From: JAHEJA01 sp965657215
GTDB lineage: Bacteria; Pseudomonadota; Alphaproteobacteria; Rhodobacterales; Rhodobacteraceae
Assembly (NCBI GenBank): GCA_965657215.1
Contig: CBFHNR010000001.1
Location: 141,771-205,770, forward strand
Direction of reading: 5' to 3'
Length of the DNA: 64,000 bases
The notes under the pieces were generated by a model. It was not told the origin of the DNA. It did not search any database and worked only from the letters and a program-made list of their open reading frames with translations. Of this stretch, positions 51,028 to 59,539 are shown piece by piece. Positions within the stretch are counted from its first letter, which is position 1. Each line of letters begins with the position of its first letter. A program made the translations under genes and the position numbers.

Positions 51028-51837
51028 ATGCGGACAATTTTAAATTCCCTTATCCTTATCTTAGGTCTTTCAACCCAGTCTTTGGCGGATGTCTACCAAG
51101 ACCTTTATGATGCGATGTATTTGGATGACATTGCCGCAATCATGCAGGATGAGGGCGGTGACTATGTCGACTCCATCGGGGCCAGCTATTTAGAAGGGCG
51201 CAGCCTGGATCGCTACAAGGAGCAAGGACATAAATTATACGACATTGCTGGTTTGCAAAGCGGACTTCTCAATGGATTGCGTGAAGAGCTCGATGCCGAT
51301 GTTGCGGCCCAAGTTCTAGAATTCTACGAAACAGAGGCCGGGCAAGTCGCAGCCAAGCTTGAGGTGACAGCTAGGCGCGCAATTTCGGATCAAGCTGTCG
51401 AAGATATGGCCGAAGCTATGGTTCAAGAAGCGCGATCAACCCAGCCGGAGCGCATTGCCGATTTGCTGAAATTTATTCAAGATCTCGATTTGGTTCAGAA
51501 AAATCTAGAAGGGTCATTCAATAGTCAGTTTGCCTTTCTCTCAGAAATTTCGACTGTGCGCCAATTCGGGCTTGATGAACAAACAATTTTGGGTCTCTTA
51601 GCTGAGGGCCAAAGTGAAACAGAGCGTAATATCAAACAATGGCTTATGGCCTTTACTTTTATGGCCTATCAGCCTTTGACAGAAGATCAGTTCAACGCCT
51701 ATCTTGGCATGCAGCGATCTGATATCGGCCAAGACCTGAATACAGCACTATTTACCGTATTTCACGACATAGATACCCAAATCTCACGAGACTTGGGTAA
51801 GATTGTTGCCCGATTATTAACGTCACAAGATTTGTAA
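51028..51837 (+). CDS. Secreted DUF2059-type protein
   Basis: Exported protein of about 269 residues. A Sec signal peptide (LNSLILILGLSTQSLA-D) is followed by an all-helical region. The repeated-helix segment DVAAQVLEFYETEAGQVAAK matches DUF2059 proteins, which have no assigned function. The start at 51028 is chosen because ACGGAGG lies seven bases upstream; ATG at 51022 is too close to it. It is followed after 9 bases by a VOC gene. Confidence 0.75.
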   Translation: MRTILNSLILILGLSTQSLADVYQDLYDAMYLDDIAAIMQDEGGDYVDSIGASYLEGRSLDRYKEQGHKLYDIAGLQSGLLNGLREELDADVAAQVLEFYETEAGQVAAKLEVTARRAISDQAVEDMAEAMVQEARSTQPERIADLLKFIQDLDLVQKNLEGSFNSQFAFLSEISTVRQFGLDEQTILGLLAEGQSETERNIKQWLMAFTFMAYQPLTEDQFNAYLGMQRSDIGQDLNTALFTVFHDIDTQISRDLGKIVARLLTSQDL

Positions 51838-51846
51838 GGCCATTTT

Positions 51847-52236
51847 ATGAGACCAAGATTAAACGCCGTCGCGATTACTTCTGCAGATTTTGCAAAAACC
51901 GTTGCGTTTTACGAATGCATTGGGTTCGAATTCCCCGAATTTGGTCCCGAGGATCAGCATTTGGAGCCTGTAACGCAGGAGGGAGAGGCGCGGTTGATGA
52001 TTGATCACGTGGATTTGACCTTAAAGCTCACAGGCAAACCGCCAAAACCGCCAAGCCATTCAATTTTCGCGCTTCTCTGCGATAGCCCAAGCCAAGTGGA
52101 TGAGATCGCTGAACGCATTAAATCGACAGGTGGCACAGTGAAAACCGACCCTTGGGATGCCTTTTGGGGGCAACGATATGCTACTGTGGTCGATCCTGAC
52201 GGCTACGAAGTGGACCTATTCGCGCCGCTGGCCTAA
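51847..52236 (+). CDS. VOC/glyoxalase superfamily protein
   Basis: Protein of 129 residues with the paired beta-alpha-beta-beta-beta modules of the VOC fold: RLNAVAITSADFAKTVAFYE and TVVDPDGYEVDLFAPL. The final DPDGYEVDLF holds the usual metal-ligand Glu position, while the N-terminal His ligand is replaced (AITSADF). Glyoxalase activity is therefore not expected; antibiotic-binding or dioxygenase-like roles remain open. Confidence 0.85.
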   Translation: MRPRLNAVAITSADFAKTVAFYECIGFEFPEFGPEDQHLEPVTQEGEARLMIDHVDLTLKLTGKPPKPPSHSIFALLCDSPSQVDEIAERIKSTGGTVKTDPWDAFWGQRYATVVDPDGYEVDLFAPLA

Positions 52237-52275
52237 GAAACTTGGGAAATACCCATAGTTTCATGGGGATTTTTG

Positions 52276-52362
52276 TTGACTTTGCTCTGAAATACCTTTT
52301 TAAGCCGAGGCTCATGGCGGACTCCGATGTCCGCTATTCGTTTAATGACGTCCTGACGGACG
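52276..52362 (+). promoter_or_regulatory. Candidate promoter and structured leader of rplU-rpmA
   Basis: TTGACT at 52276 with a weak TTTAAG 17 bases later precedes two hairpins: GCGGAC-TCCGAT-GTCCGC (52317-52334) and CGTCC-TGAC-GGACG (52349-52362 region). They lie about 75-120 bases upstream of the rplU start. Ribosomal protein leaders often carry autoregulatory structures; none is known to me for alphaproteobacterial L21. Confidence 0.4.
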
Positions 52363-52436
52363 CGCTGTTCTAGGTGGCTCAGGCCAGAAATACCTCTAGG
52401 GGAACCAACGAACGCGGTAATGAAAAGGAAAGACGC

Positions 52437-53084
52437 ATGTTTGCGGTTCTAAAAACTGGCGGCAAGCAGTACAAAGTTCAATCCGGCGATATCCTCCGTG
52501 TTGAAAAATTGGCTGCCGATGCAGGTGAAACAATTCAGTTTAACGAAATTCTAATGGTAGGCGGCGACAAGCCAGTCGTTGGCGCACCATTCGTATCTGG
52601 CGCAGCTGTTCAAGCTGAAGTGATCGACCAGATCAAAGGCGACAAAACAATTAACTTTGTAAAACGTCGTCGTAAGCACAGCTCACAGCGCACGAAAGGC
52701 CACCGTCAGCAATTGACTTTGGTTCGTGTCACGGACGTTCTTGCATCAGGTGCCGACAAGTCTGGCATCAAAGCAGCTATCGGCGCTGGCTCTATTGCTG
52801 GTGTTGCAGTTGCTGCGGCAGCGGCTCCTAAAGCGGCCAAGAAAGCGGCTCCTAAAAAAGCAGCGGCTCCAAAGGCGGCGGCGGGTGCTGACGATCTAAA
52901 AGAGCTTTCAGGTGTGGGACCCGCGCTTGAGAAAAAGCTACATGAAAACGGTGTTACAACATTCGCACAAGTTGCGGCATGGACAGACGCTGATGTAGCT
53001 GAGATGGATGAGAAACTTTCGTTCAAAGGTCGCATCGAGCGTGAAGGCTGGATCGCTCAGGCCCAAGCGAAAATCGCAGAGTAA
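52437..53084 (+). CDS. rplU: 50S ribosomal protein L21 with C-terminal helix-hairpin-helix extension
   Basis: The first 103 residues or so are a standard L21 (FAVLKTGGKQYKVQSGDIL, INFVKRRRKHSSQRTKGHRQ). They are followed by an Ala/Lys-rich linker (AAPKAAKKAAPKKAAAPKA) and a folded tail from about residue 155, DDLKELSGVGPALEKKLHEN with FAQVAAWTDADVAEMDEKL, typical of a helix-hairpin-helix domain. The total of 215 residues is about twice the usual L21. The start at 52437 is set by the L21 N-terminus. Extended L21 proteins occur in other Rhodobacterales. Confidence 0.95.
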   Translation: MFAVLKTGGKQYKVQSGDILRVEKLAADAGETIQFNEILMVGGDKPVVGAPFVSGAAVQAEVIDQIKGDKTINFVKRRRKHSSQRTKGHRQQLTLVRVTDVLASGADKSGIKAAIGAGSIAGVAVAAAAAPKAAKKAAPKKAAAPKAAAGADDLKELSGVGPALEKKLHENGVTTFAQVAAWTDADVAEMDEKLSFKGRIEREGWIAQAQAKIAE

Positions 53085-53097
53085 GGAGTAACCCCCC

Positions 53098-53367
53098 ATG
53101 GCACACAAAAAAGCAGGCGGTTCATCCCGTAACGGTCGCGACTCAGCAGGTCGTCGTCTCGGCGTAAAAATCTATGGCGGCCAAGCCGTAAACCCAGGTA
53201 ACATCATCGTGCGTCAGCGCGGTACTAAGATGTGGCCAGGTGAAGGCGTCGGCATGGGCAAAGACCACACAATCTTTGCAACATCCGAAGGCAATGTGAA
53301 ATTTCACAAAGGCCTCAAAGGTCGTACATTTATCTCAGTTCTTCCAACAGCAGAGGCCGCTGAGTAA
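53098..53367 (+). CDS. rpmA: 50S ribosomal protein L27
   Basis: Protein of 89 residues whose N-terminal tail reaches the peptidyl transferase centre. It begins AHKKAGGSSRNGRDSAGRRL and has GGQAVNPGNIIVRQRGTKMW, the usual L27 pattern. No N-terminal cleavable extension of the Firmicutes type is present. A Shine-Dalgarno AAGGAG precedes it, 13 bases after rplU. Confidence 0.98.
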   Translation: MAHKKAGGSSRNGRDSAGRRLGVKIYGGQAVNPGNIIVRQRGTKMWPGEGVGMGKDHTIFATSEGNVKFHKGLKGRTFISVLPTAEAAE

Positions 53368-53399
53368 GCCGAAACCAGAAAATATACATTTTCAAATGA

Positions 53400-53428
53400 G
53401 GGATCGGCGGAAACGCCGGTCCCTTTTT
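53400..53428 (+). terminator. Rho-independent terminator of rplU-rpmA
   Basis: GGGATCGGCG (53400-53409), GAAA loop, CGCCGGTCCC (53414-53423) with one wobble, then TTTTT. Confidence 0.9.
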
Positions 53429-53466
53429 CGTTTCAATCTGTCGCCGACAGATCAGGAGATTTAATA

Positions 53467-54069
53467 ATGGGCATATTGGTTCAAGAATTTGCATGGTTTG
53501 CAGCGTCCCAAGTCGGCACGCCTGGTCCTGCGAATATGGCAATGATGGCAACAGGCGCGCGGTTTGGCTTTCGTGCAGCTCTGCCATTTGTCGCCGGTGT
53601 GCTATTGGGCAAACAGCTCATTATTTGGCCCATTGGCTTTGGCTTGATGCAATTGGCGCAACAAGTCCCGCTTTTGTTTACGTTCCTGAAATTTGCCTCC
53701 GCTGCCTATATTATCTGGCTCGCATGGCGGATCGCGAATTTGCGCCTGTCGCCTGGCATGGCCCAAGGCAAGGCACCGGGATTTCGCGCAGGTCTCTTGA
53801 TCCATCCGCTCAATCCTAAAGCTTGGGCGATGATTGTGACAGGCTTCACATCTTTTGTGGAACCAAACACGGGCGCCTTGCTCGCGACGGCAACAATCGC
53901 GGCGACTTTGTTTTCAGTACAACTTATTTGTCACCCAATTTGGACTTTTTTCGGTGATCGCATCGCAAAAACTATAATTGGGACACCTTTTGAACGTTAT
54001 CTTATGTGGACACTTGCAGGATTGACCGTTGCATTTGTCGTTTATGCAGTCTTGAAAGGGGAATTCTAA
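53467..54069 (+). CDS. LysE/RhtB-family amino-acid exporter
   Basis: Inner-membrane translocator of 200 residues with six helices. The conserved N-terminal block is here SQVGTPGPANMAMMATGARFG with FVAGVLLGKQLII. The second half has RAGLLIHPLNPKAWAMIVTG, the typical NPK motif. The exported amino acid is unknown. Its stop overlaps the next GNAT start (TAATG). Confidence 0.9.
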   Translation: MGILVQEFAWFAASQVGTPGPANMAMMATGARFGFRAALPFVAGVLLGKQLIIWPIGFGLMQLAQQVPLLFTFLKFASAAYIIWLAWRIANLRLSPGMAQGKAPGFRAGLLIHPLNPKAWAMIVTGFTSFVEPNTGALLATATIAATLFSVQLICHPIWTFFGDRIAKTIIGTPFERYLMWTLAGLTVAFVVYAVLKGEF

Positions 54070-54608
54070 TGATCCTTGAAAAAAACTTTATTCAGCCCGT
54101 TGTTGAAACGGATCGTTTTACCCTGCGCCCTCTGCGTCGCTCGGATCAAGGGCTCATTGAATTTTATACCAAAGACGAACGTGTGGCGCGGATGACGACC
54201 ACTATTCCACACCCCTTGCCGCCAGGGGCGACAGAGGCCTTTATTGAACGCAGCCTGTCTGAGGACCGTGAAGAAGACATCTGGGTCATAGACGGGATCA
54301 AATCCGAGTTTTCCGAAGTCGTTGGCTTGATTAGCCTTGAGCGGCTTAATCAAACCCAAAGTGAACTGGGTTATTGGGTGGCTCCTGCCTTTTGGAACAA
54401 AGGGGTTGCCTCTGAAGTCGTGCGTTTTGTTTCGGATATGAACCCAATGAAGAACCGCACCATGTTTGCGGCGGTCTTTCAGGATAATCCGGCTTCGGCG
54501 CGCGTGTTAACCAATTGTGGGTTTGACTATATTAGCGACGCCGAGGCTTTCTGTGTGGCTCGAAATTCCTCTGTTCCAACGTGGACATATTTGAAAAAAT
54601 ACAAATAA
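54069..54608 (+). CDS. GNAT-family N-acetyltransferase (RimJ/RimL-like)
   Basis: Acetyltransferase of 179 residues of the RimJ/RimL type: RFTLRPLRRSDQGLIEFYTK at the N-terminus, LGYWVAPAFWNKGVASEVVR as the acetyl-CoA region, and FQDNPASARVLTNCGFDYIS at the C-terminus. The start at 54069 shares a base with the lysE stop. The acceptor is unknown. It is the first of two related GNATs in tandem. Confidence 0.9.
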   Translation: MILEKNFIQPVVETDRFTLRPLRRSDQGLIEFYTKDERVARMTTTIPHPLPPGATEAFIERSLSEDREEDIWVIDGIKSEFSEVVGLISLERLNQTQSELGYWVAPAFWNKGVASEVVRFVSDMNPMKNRTMFAAVFQDNPASARVLTNCGFDYISDAEAFCVARNSSVPTWTYLKKYK

Positions 54609-54622
54609 ATGAGTATATTAAA

Positions 54623-55153
54623 ATGCATAGTTCAATTATTAACACACCCCGCCTTCACCTCAGGCCATTGTGCCTGGAGGATGTCGCCCCATGCGCGGCC
54701 TACATGAATAATTATGAGGTGACCAAGTGGCTCACTAATCCGCCGTTTCCTTATTCTGAAGAGGATGCGCGGGGGTTCGTTACCAGTATGACGGAAACAT
54801 CCGCCCCCGTCTGGGCCATCACAAACTCAGATGGGTTTATGGGAACCATTGGCCTGCATGAACGCGACACAGGGTCGATTGAATTGGGATACTGGATCGC
54901 TCAAGAGTTCTGGGGCAATGGATATGTCCGCGAAGCGGCCTTGGCCGTTGTCACTGACTTTTTCGCAACCTCAGAGCGGGACGACCTCGAAAGTGGATAC
55001 TATGTCGGCAACAACAAATCCCAAGCCATCCTCACAAAGCTCGGCTTTGTGCCGCATATCGAGCCAAAGATGATCCACTCAAATGCACGTAATGAGGCCG
55101 CGCTTTTGCAAAAGGTGCGATTAACGCGACAGGCTTGGAACATGCTCGCATAG
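54623..55153 (+). CDS. GNAT-family N-acetyltransferase (RimJ/RimL-like)
   Basis: Second of the tandem acetyltransferases, 176 residues: NTPRLHLRPLCLEDVAPCAA, LGYWIAQEFWGNGYVREAAL and a C-terminal NKSQAILTKLGFVPH. It is similar to the preceding gene in plan but clearly diverged, so the pair probably has separate acceptors. The start at 54623 is chosen by homology of the N-terminus; upstream codons overlap the previous gene. A dispersed element begins directly after its stop, in antisense orientation. Confidence 0.9.
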   Translation: MHSSIINTPRLHLRPLCLEDVAPCAAYMNNYEVTKWLTNPPFPYSEEDARGFVTSMTETSAPVWAITNSDGFMGTIGLHERDTGSIELGYWIAQEFWGNGYVREAALAVVTDFFATSERDDLESGYYVGNNKSQAILTKLGFVPHIEPKMIHSNARNEAALLQKVRLTRQAWNMLA

Positions 55154-55212
55154 GCTTCATCTTTGCAAAAATACTCAAGGGGGCGCGCCAAAGGCGCGGG
55201 GGCAGCGCCCCC
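55154..55212 (-). repeat. Dispersed intergenic element, copy 4 (inverted)
   Basis: Read on the minus strand: GGGGGC-GCT-GCCCCC hairpin (55212-55198), GCGCC-TTT-GGCGC hairpin (55197-55185), a C-run, then the core GAGTATTT-TTG-CAAAGATGAA at 55176-55156. It is the most elaborate copy, with two consecutive hairpins, and lies between two plus-strand genes (GNAT and obgE). Confidence 0.85.
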
Positions 55213-55286
55213 AACCCACATTCCCCACTTGAGCCTAGGTCAGGAACCCTATATCGGTTAGCCAACCCTAATTAAGGAAAAATACT

Positions 55287-56324
55287 ATGAAATTCCTAGA
55301 TCTGACCAAAGTTTACATAAGGTCAGGCAGTGGCGGTGGCGGTTCTGTGAGCTTTCGTCGTGAAAAATTCATCGAATACGGCGGACCCGATGGGGGTGAC
55401 GGCGGCAAAGGTGGCTCTGTTTGGGCCGAGGCGGTCGAGGGATTGAATACCCTGATCGATTTCCGCTATCAGCAGCACTTTTTTGCGGATAATGGCCGCC
55501 CAGGAATGGGTCAGGCCCGCTCTGGTGCGAATGGCGAAGATATCATTCTCTATGTTCCTGCGGGCACGGAAATCTTGGACGAGGATCAAGAAACGATTAT
55601 CGCCGATCTTGAACGGGTTGGGGATCGCGTGTTGTTGGCCAAAGGCGGCAATGGTGGCTTTGGAAACCTGCATTTCAAATCTTCCACGAACCAAGCGCCC
55701 CGCCGCGCAAATCCAGGACAAGATGGCATTGAACGCACCATTTGGTTGCGCCTCAAACTCATTGCGGATGCAGGATTGTTGGGGTTGCCGAATGCTGGGA
55801 AATCAACCTTCTTGGCGGCGACTTCTAATGCCCGTCCAAAAATTGCGGATTACCCGTTTACCACGCTTTATCCAAACTTGGGCGTTGTGGGCATTGATAA
55901 TGCGGAATTTGTGGTTGCGGATATTCCCGGACTTATCGAAGGGGCGCATGAAGGGCGCGGGCTAGGGGACTTGTTCTTGGGCCATGTCGAACGCTGTGCG
56001 GTTTTGTTGCATTTGGTGGATGGTGCTTCTGGGAATTTCTTGGAAGATTACCAAACCATTATTGACGAGTTGAACGCATATGGCGGTGAGTTGGCGAATA
56101 AGAAACGCATCACAGTTCTGAACAAGATTGATACCTTAGATGACGAAGAGCGTGCGTTTTTCAAAGACGAGCTTGAGAAATTGACGGGGGAGCCTGTCTT
56201 GCTCATGTCAGGTGTGAGCCGCGAAGGCGTGGACACTGTTTTGCGCGCCATGCGGGCGGAAATTGATGAGGACCGTCTGCGTTTAAAAGCCGTAGATGAG
56301 GAACCAGAGCCATGGCGTCCCTGA
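55287..56324 (+). CDS. obgE: GTPase ObgE/CgtA
   Basis: Essential GTPase of 345 residues that acts in 50S assembly, stress and cell-cycle control. The glycine-rich Obg fold covers residues 1-158 (RSGSGGGGSVSFRREKFIEY). The G domain has G1 GLPNAGKSTF near residue 166, switch II DIPGLIEGAHEGRGLGDLFL, NKID at G4 and SGVSREGVD at G5. No C-terminal OCT domain is present, as in other alphaproteobacteria. It overlaps proB by 13 bases. Confidence 0.97.
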   Translation: MKFLDLTKVYIRSGSGGGGSVSFRREKFIEYGGPDGGDGGKGGSVWAEAVEGLNTLIDFRYQQHFFADNGRPGMGQARSGANGEDIILYVPAGTEILDEDQETIIADLERVGDRVLLAKGGNGGFGNLHFKSSTNQAPRRANPGQDGIERTIWLRLKLIADAGLLGLPNAGKSTFLAATSNARPKIADYPFTTLYPNLGVVGIDNAEFVVADIPGLIEGAHEGRGLGDLFLGHVERCAVLLHLVDGASGNFLEDYQTIIDELNAYGGELANKKRITVLNKIDTLDDEERAFFKDELEKLTGEPVLLMSGVSREGVDTVLRAMRAEIDEDRLRLKAVDEEPEPWRP

Positions 56325-57418
56325 GTGATGCAAAACGCATAGTCATCAAAATTGGATCCGCTCTCTTGGTTGATCGCGAGAGTGGAGATCTCAAGCGTGA
56401 TTGGCTGATCAGTCTTGCTCAAGACGTGGATCAGTTGAAATCCCGCGGATGCGATGTGGTGCTTGTGTCCTCTGGATCCATTGCCCTTGGGCGCGGTGTC
56501 TTGGGATTACCGATGAGCGCGCTTCCTTTGGAACAATCTCAGGCGGCGGCTTCTGTGGGGCAAATCCGTCTCGCGCGCGCCTACGAAGAGGTCTTGGCCC
56601 CCTATGGCATTACGGCGGCGCAAATCTTGGTGACGCTTGAGGATAGCGCAGATCGCCGTCGCTATTTGAATTCACGCGCAACAATGGAAACTCTGCTTGG
56701 TCTTGGCGCGGTCCCTATCGTGAACGAAAACGACACTGTGGCGACAGATGAAATCCGCTATGGCGACAATGATCGTCTCGCGGCCCAAGTGGCGGTGACG
56801 ATTGGGGCGGATTGCTTGATCCTGTTGTCAGATGTGGATGGGCTTTATACGGCTAATCCAAATTCCGACCCTGAGGCCAAGCGCTTTGATATCATTGAGG
56901 ATATCACCCCTGAGATTGAGGCAATGGCGGGCGATGCGGGCTCTGGCCTCTCCAAGGGGGGCATGAAAACCAAAGTGATGGCGGCGAAAACGGCGACGGG
57001 GTCAGGCTGTGCACTGGTGATAACCGAAGGCTCAACAATGAACCCGATTGCCGCCTTGGAACAGGGCGCACCGTCCACAGTGTTTCGCGCACAAATTGAT
57101 CGCAACACGGCGCGCAAACGTTGGATTTCCTCCAACAAACCATTGGGTGCCGTGATGATTGATGCAGGGGCGATCAAGGCGCTTAACTCAGGGAAAAGCC
57201 TACTACCCGCTGGGGTCCAATCGGTTAGTGGTGAGTTTACACGCGGCGATAGTGTGTCGATTTGCAATCTTGAGGGCCATGAGATCGGACAAGGCTTGAT
57301 TGCCTATAGCGCGCACGAAGCACGGGCTTTGATTGGGCGCAACACCTCAGAAATAGAAGAGATTTTGGGCTACCCAGGGCGCAGTGTTTTGATCCACCGC
57401 GATGATATGGCACTCTAA
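56312..57418 (+). CDS. proB: Glutamate 5-kinase
   Basis: First enzyme of proline synthesis, phosphorylating glutamate; usually feedback-inhibited by proline. The 368 residues consist of the amino-acid kinase domain (RIVIKIGSALLVDRESGDLK, VNENDTVATDEIRYGDNDRL, LLSDVDGLYTANPN) and a C-terminal PUA domain from about residue 275. The start overlaps the obgE 3' end by 13 bases, so expression is linked to the GTPase. Confidence 0.97.
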   Translation: MASLSDAKRIVIKIGSALLVDRESGDLKRDWLISLAQDVDQLKSRGCDVVLVSSGSIALGRGVLGLPMSALPLEQSQAAASVGQIRLARAYEEVLAPYGITAAQILVTLEDSADRRRYLNSRATMETLLGLGAVPIVNENDTVATDEIRYGDNDRLAAQVAVTIGADCLILLSDVDGLYTANPNSDPEAKRFDIIEDITPEIEAMAGDAGSGLSKGGMKTKVMAAKTATGSGCALVITEGSTMNPIAALEQGAPSTVFRAQIDRNTARKRWISSNKPLGAVMIDAGAIKALNSGKSLLPAGVQSVSGEFTRGDSVSICNLEGHEIGQGLIAYSAHEARALIGRNTSEIEEILGYPGRSVLIHRDDMAL

Positions 57419-57433
57419 AAAAGGGATGATGAT

Positions 57434-58690
57434 ATGAGCGATATTCAAACGATGATGCAGGAATTGGGCCGCAACGCCAAAGCGGCGGCCGCTCAGCTTG
57501 CCACGGCCTCATCCGAGAGCAAAGAAGCCGCGCTTCTTTTTGCGGCGGATCAAATTTGGGCAACGCGTGCCGATATCATCGAGGCCAATGCCAAGGATTT
57601 GGACTATGGTCGTGACAAGGGGCTTTCCGATGCGATGATGGATCGCCTGACGTTGGATGAGGCGCGTATTCAAGGAATGGTCGATGGGCTTCGTGCAATT
57701 GCGGCGCAAACGGATCCAATTGGCGATGTGATCGAAGAATGGGACCAGCCCTCTGGATTAAACATTCAAAAGGTGCGCACGCCATTAGGGGTCATCGGCG
57801 TGATTTATGAGAGCCGCCCAAACGTGACGGCGGATGCAGGTGCCCTTTGTTTGAAATCTGGCAATGCCGTTATTTTGCGCGGCGGCTCTGAAGGGTTCAA
57901 CAGCTCAAACGCCATTCACGCCTGTTTGGTCGCGGGCTTAGACCATGCTGGCCTTGATCCCAATGCGATCCAATTGGTGCCAACGCGTGATCGTGCGGCG
58001 GTGCAAGAATTGCTCGGCATGACGGAATACGTCGATGTGATTGTTCCCCGAGGGGGCAAAGGGCTTGTTGGGTTAGTGCAACGCGAAGCGCGTGTGCCCG
58101 TCTTTGCCCATCTTGAAGGCATCGTTCATATCTATATCGATGCGTCCGCAGATCCGATCAAAACCTTGGACGTTGTGTTGAATGCAAAAACACGCCGCAC
58201 AGGAATTTGTGGCGCTGCGGAATGCCTGTTGATCCATCGTGATGTCGCCGATAGCTTGGGCAGTGGGATTTTGCGCGCCCTCATAGATGCAGGCGTTGAA
58301 ACGCGGGTAGATGCGGCACTGTCTCATATAAAGGGAACCACGCCTGCGAATGAACAGGACTGGGGCAAAGAATACCTCGATAGCATCATCGCCGCCAAGG
58401 TCGTTGATGATATTGACGCGGCAATCGCGCATATCGCTGAGTTTGGGTCCAATCACACAGATTGTATCATGACCGAAGACATGGCGGCGCGAGATCAGTT
58501 TTTCAAGCAAGTTGATAGCGCGATTTTGATGCATAATGCCTCGACCCAATTCGCAGATGGCGGGGAATTTGGAATGGGTGCCGAAATCGGTATTGCCACG
58601 GGTAAAATGCATGCCCGCGGTCCCGTTGGCGCGATGCAATTAACCAGCTTTAAATACCTCGTCGTTGGGGACGGAACTGTTAGAAGCTAA
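57434..58690 (+). CDS. proA: Gamma-glutamyl phosphate reductase
   Basis: NADPH-dependent reductase for the second step of proline synthesis, 418 residues of the aldehyde dehydrogenase superfamily. The catalytic Cys is in TRRTGICGAAECLLIHRD near residue 255, the cofactor region holds PLGVIGVIYESRPNVTADAG, and the C-terminus has FADGGEFGMGAEIGIATGKM. It lies 15 bases after proB. Its 3' end overlaps the convergent chpT gene by 11 bases. Confidence 0.97.
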   Translation: MSDIQTMMQELGRNAKAAAAQLATASSESKEAALLFAADQIWATRADIIEANAKDLDYGRDKGLSDAMMDRLTLDEARIQGMVDGLRAIAAQTDPIGDVIEEWDQPSGLNIQKVRTPLGVIGVIYESRPNVTADAGALCLKSGNAVILRGGSEGFNSSNAIHACLVAGLDHAGLDPNAIQLVPTRDRAAVQELLGMTEYVDVIVPRGGKGLVGLVQREARVPVFAHLEGIVHIYIDASADPIKTLDVVLNAKTRRTGICGAAECLLIHRDVADSLGSGILRALIDAGVETRVDAALSHIKGTTPANEQDWGKEYLDSIIAAKVVDDIDAAIAHIAEFGSNHTDCIMTEDMAARDQFFKQVDSAILMHNASTQFADGGEFGMGAEIGIATGKMHARGPVGAMQLTSFKYLVVGDGTVRS

Positions 58691-59273
58691 GCGTTAGAGA
58701 TGTGTCTGAGTGGTTGATCGCAAGTTGTTCAGGATCCGTTAAGTCTGCCAATAGCTGGAATTGAACTTGGGACGGGGCAACAGAGCATTCTGGTTGATTT
58801 TGCGTCAAGAGCGACCACAGAGGCGCGTCCCATTCTATTGTGCTTGCTTTGGCCTTGAGTGTTGTCGCCTGATTTGAAAGGTCAACCTCGATCGCTCCTC
58901 CGCGTGGCAGTGCGTTTTCTATGCATAAGAGCGCCAAAAGAACCGCTTGGGCACGAGGTCGGTCAATGGGTTCGCGTCCTGATAAACTCACCCTTATTCG
59001 ATCAGAAAACACTGGCGTTACCATGTCACTCAACGCGCGGTGTGACACGGTTTGCGCGCCGTGCGACATGCCAAAGGCCAGCCGAAAAAATGTCACCCGT
59101 GCGCGCGCATTTGCGCAGCTCTCAATGATGAGCTGCATTTCAGGGGTTTGCGACATTCCACCCGACAGCTCAAGAAGCTCAAGCCCATTGTGAATGGCCC
59201 CAATCGGGCTAATTAAATCGTGACAGATACGCGACCCAATGAGGGTGGCTAAATTTGAATGAGTATGCGACAT
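58680..59273 (-). CDS. chpT: Histidine phosphotransferase ChpT
   Basis: Phosphorelay protein that passes phosphate from the CckA kinase to CtrA and CpdR in alphaproteobacteria. The 197 residues have the dimerising H-box helix with the phospho-acceptor His in SRICHDLISPIGAIHNGLEL, followed by a degenerate HATPase-like domain lacking the ATP-binding N, G1 and F boxes. In Rhodobacterales the CtrA relay controls motility, gene-transfer agents and quorum responses. It is convergent with proA and divergent from the DUF3553 gene. Confidence 0.9.
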   Translation of the reverse strand: MSHTHSNLATLIGSRICHDLISPIGAIHNGLELLELSGGMSQTPEMQLIIESCANARARVTFFRLAFGMSHGAQTVSHRALSDMVTPVFSDRIRVSLSGREPIDRPRAQAVLLALLCIENALPRGGAIEVDLSNQATTLKAKASTIEWDAPLWSLLTQNQPECSVAPSQVQFQLLADLTDPEQLAINHSDTSLTLSF

Positions 59274-59297
59274 AACAATCCCTAAAGGAGATCCGCA

Positions 59298-59486
59298 GTG
59301 AGCGAAGATTTAAACATGTTTCTAGAACCAGGCATGCTGGTGCGACATCCAACCCAAGCGGATTGGGGCGTTGGACAAGTACAATCGCGCATAAATGGTA
59401 AACTAACTGTAAATTTCCAAGAAATGGGTAAAGTCGTCATTGATAGCACTTTGATTGCTCTTGATCCCGTCTATGATATTGAATAG
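59298..59486 (+). CDS. DUF3553 family small protein
   Basis: Protein of 62 residues made of one DUF3553 domain: MLVRHPTQADWGVGQVQSRI and KLTVNFQEMGKVVID, an SH3-like all-beta pattern also found appended to UvrD-type helicases. The start is GTG at 59298 with a strong AAAGGAG. The function is unknown. A hairpin follows the stop. Confidence 0.85.
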   Translation: MSEDLNMFLEPGMLVRHPTQADWGVGQVQSRINGKLTVNFQEMGKVVIDSTLIALDPVYDIE

Positions 59487-59493
59487 CAAAGAA

Positions 59494-59519
59494 AATTACC
59501 CAATCCTATTGAGGTAATT
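59494..59519 (+). terminator. Possible AT-rich terminator after the DUF3553 gene
   Basis: AATTACC-CAAT-CCT-ATTG-A-GGTAATT forms an 11-bp stem with one bulge, followed by a T-containing stretch (TTTCTTTCTT) a few bases later. The low G+C content makes it weak. Confidence 0.4.
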
Positions 59520-59539
59520 GTGTCATTTCTTTCTTAAAA

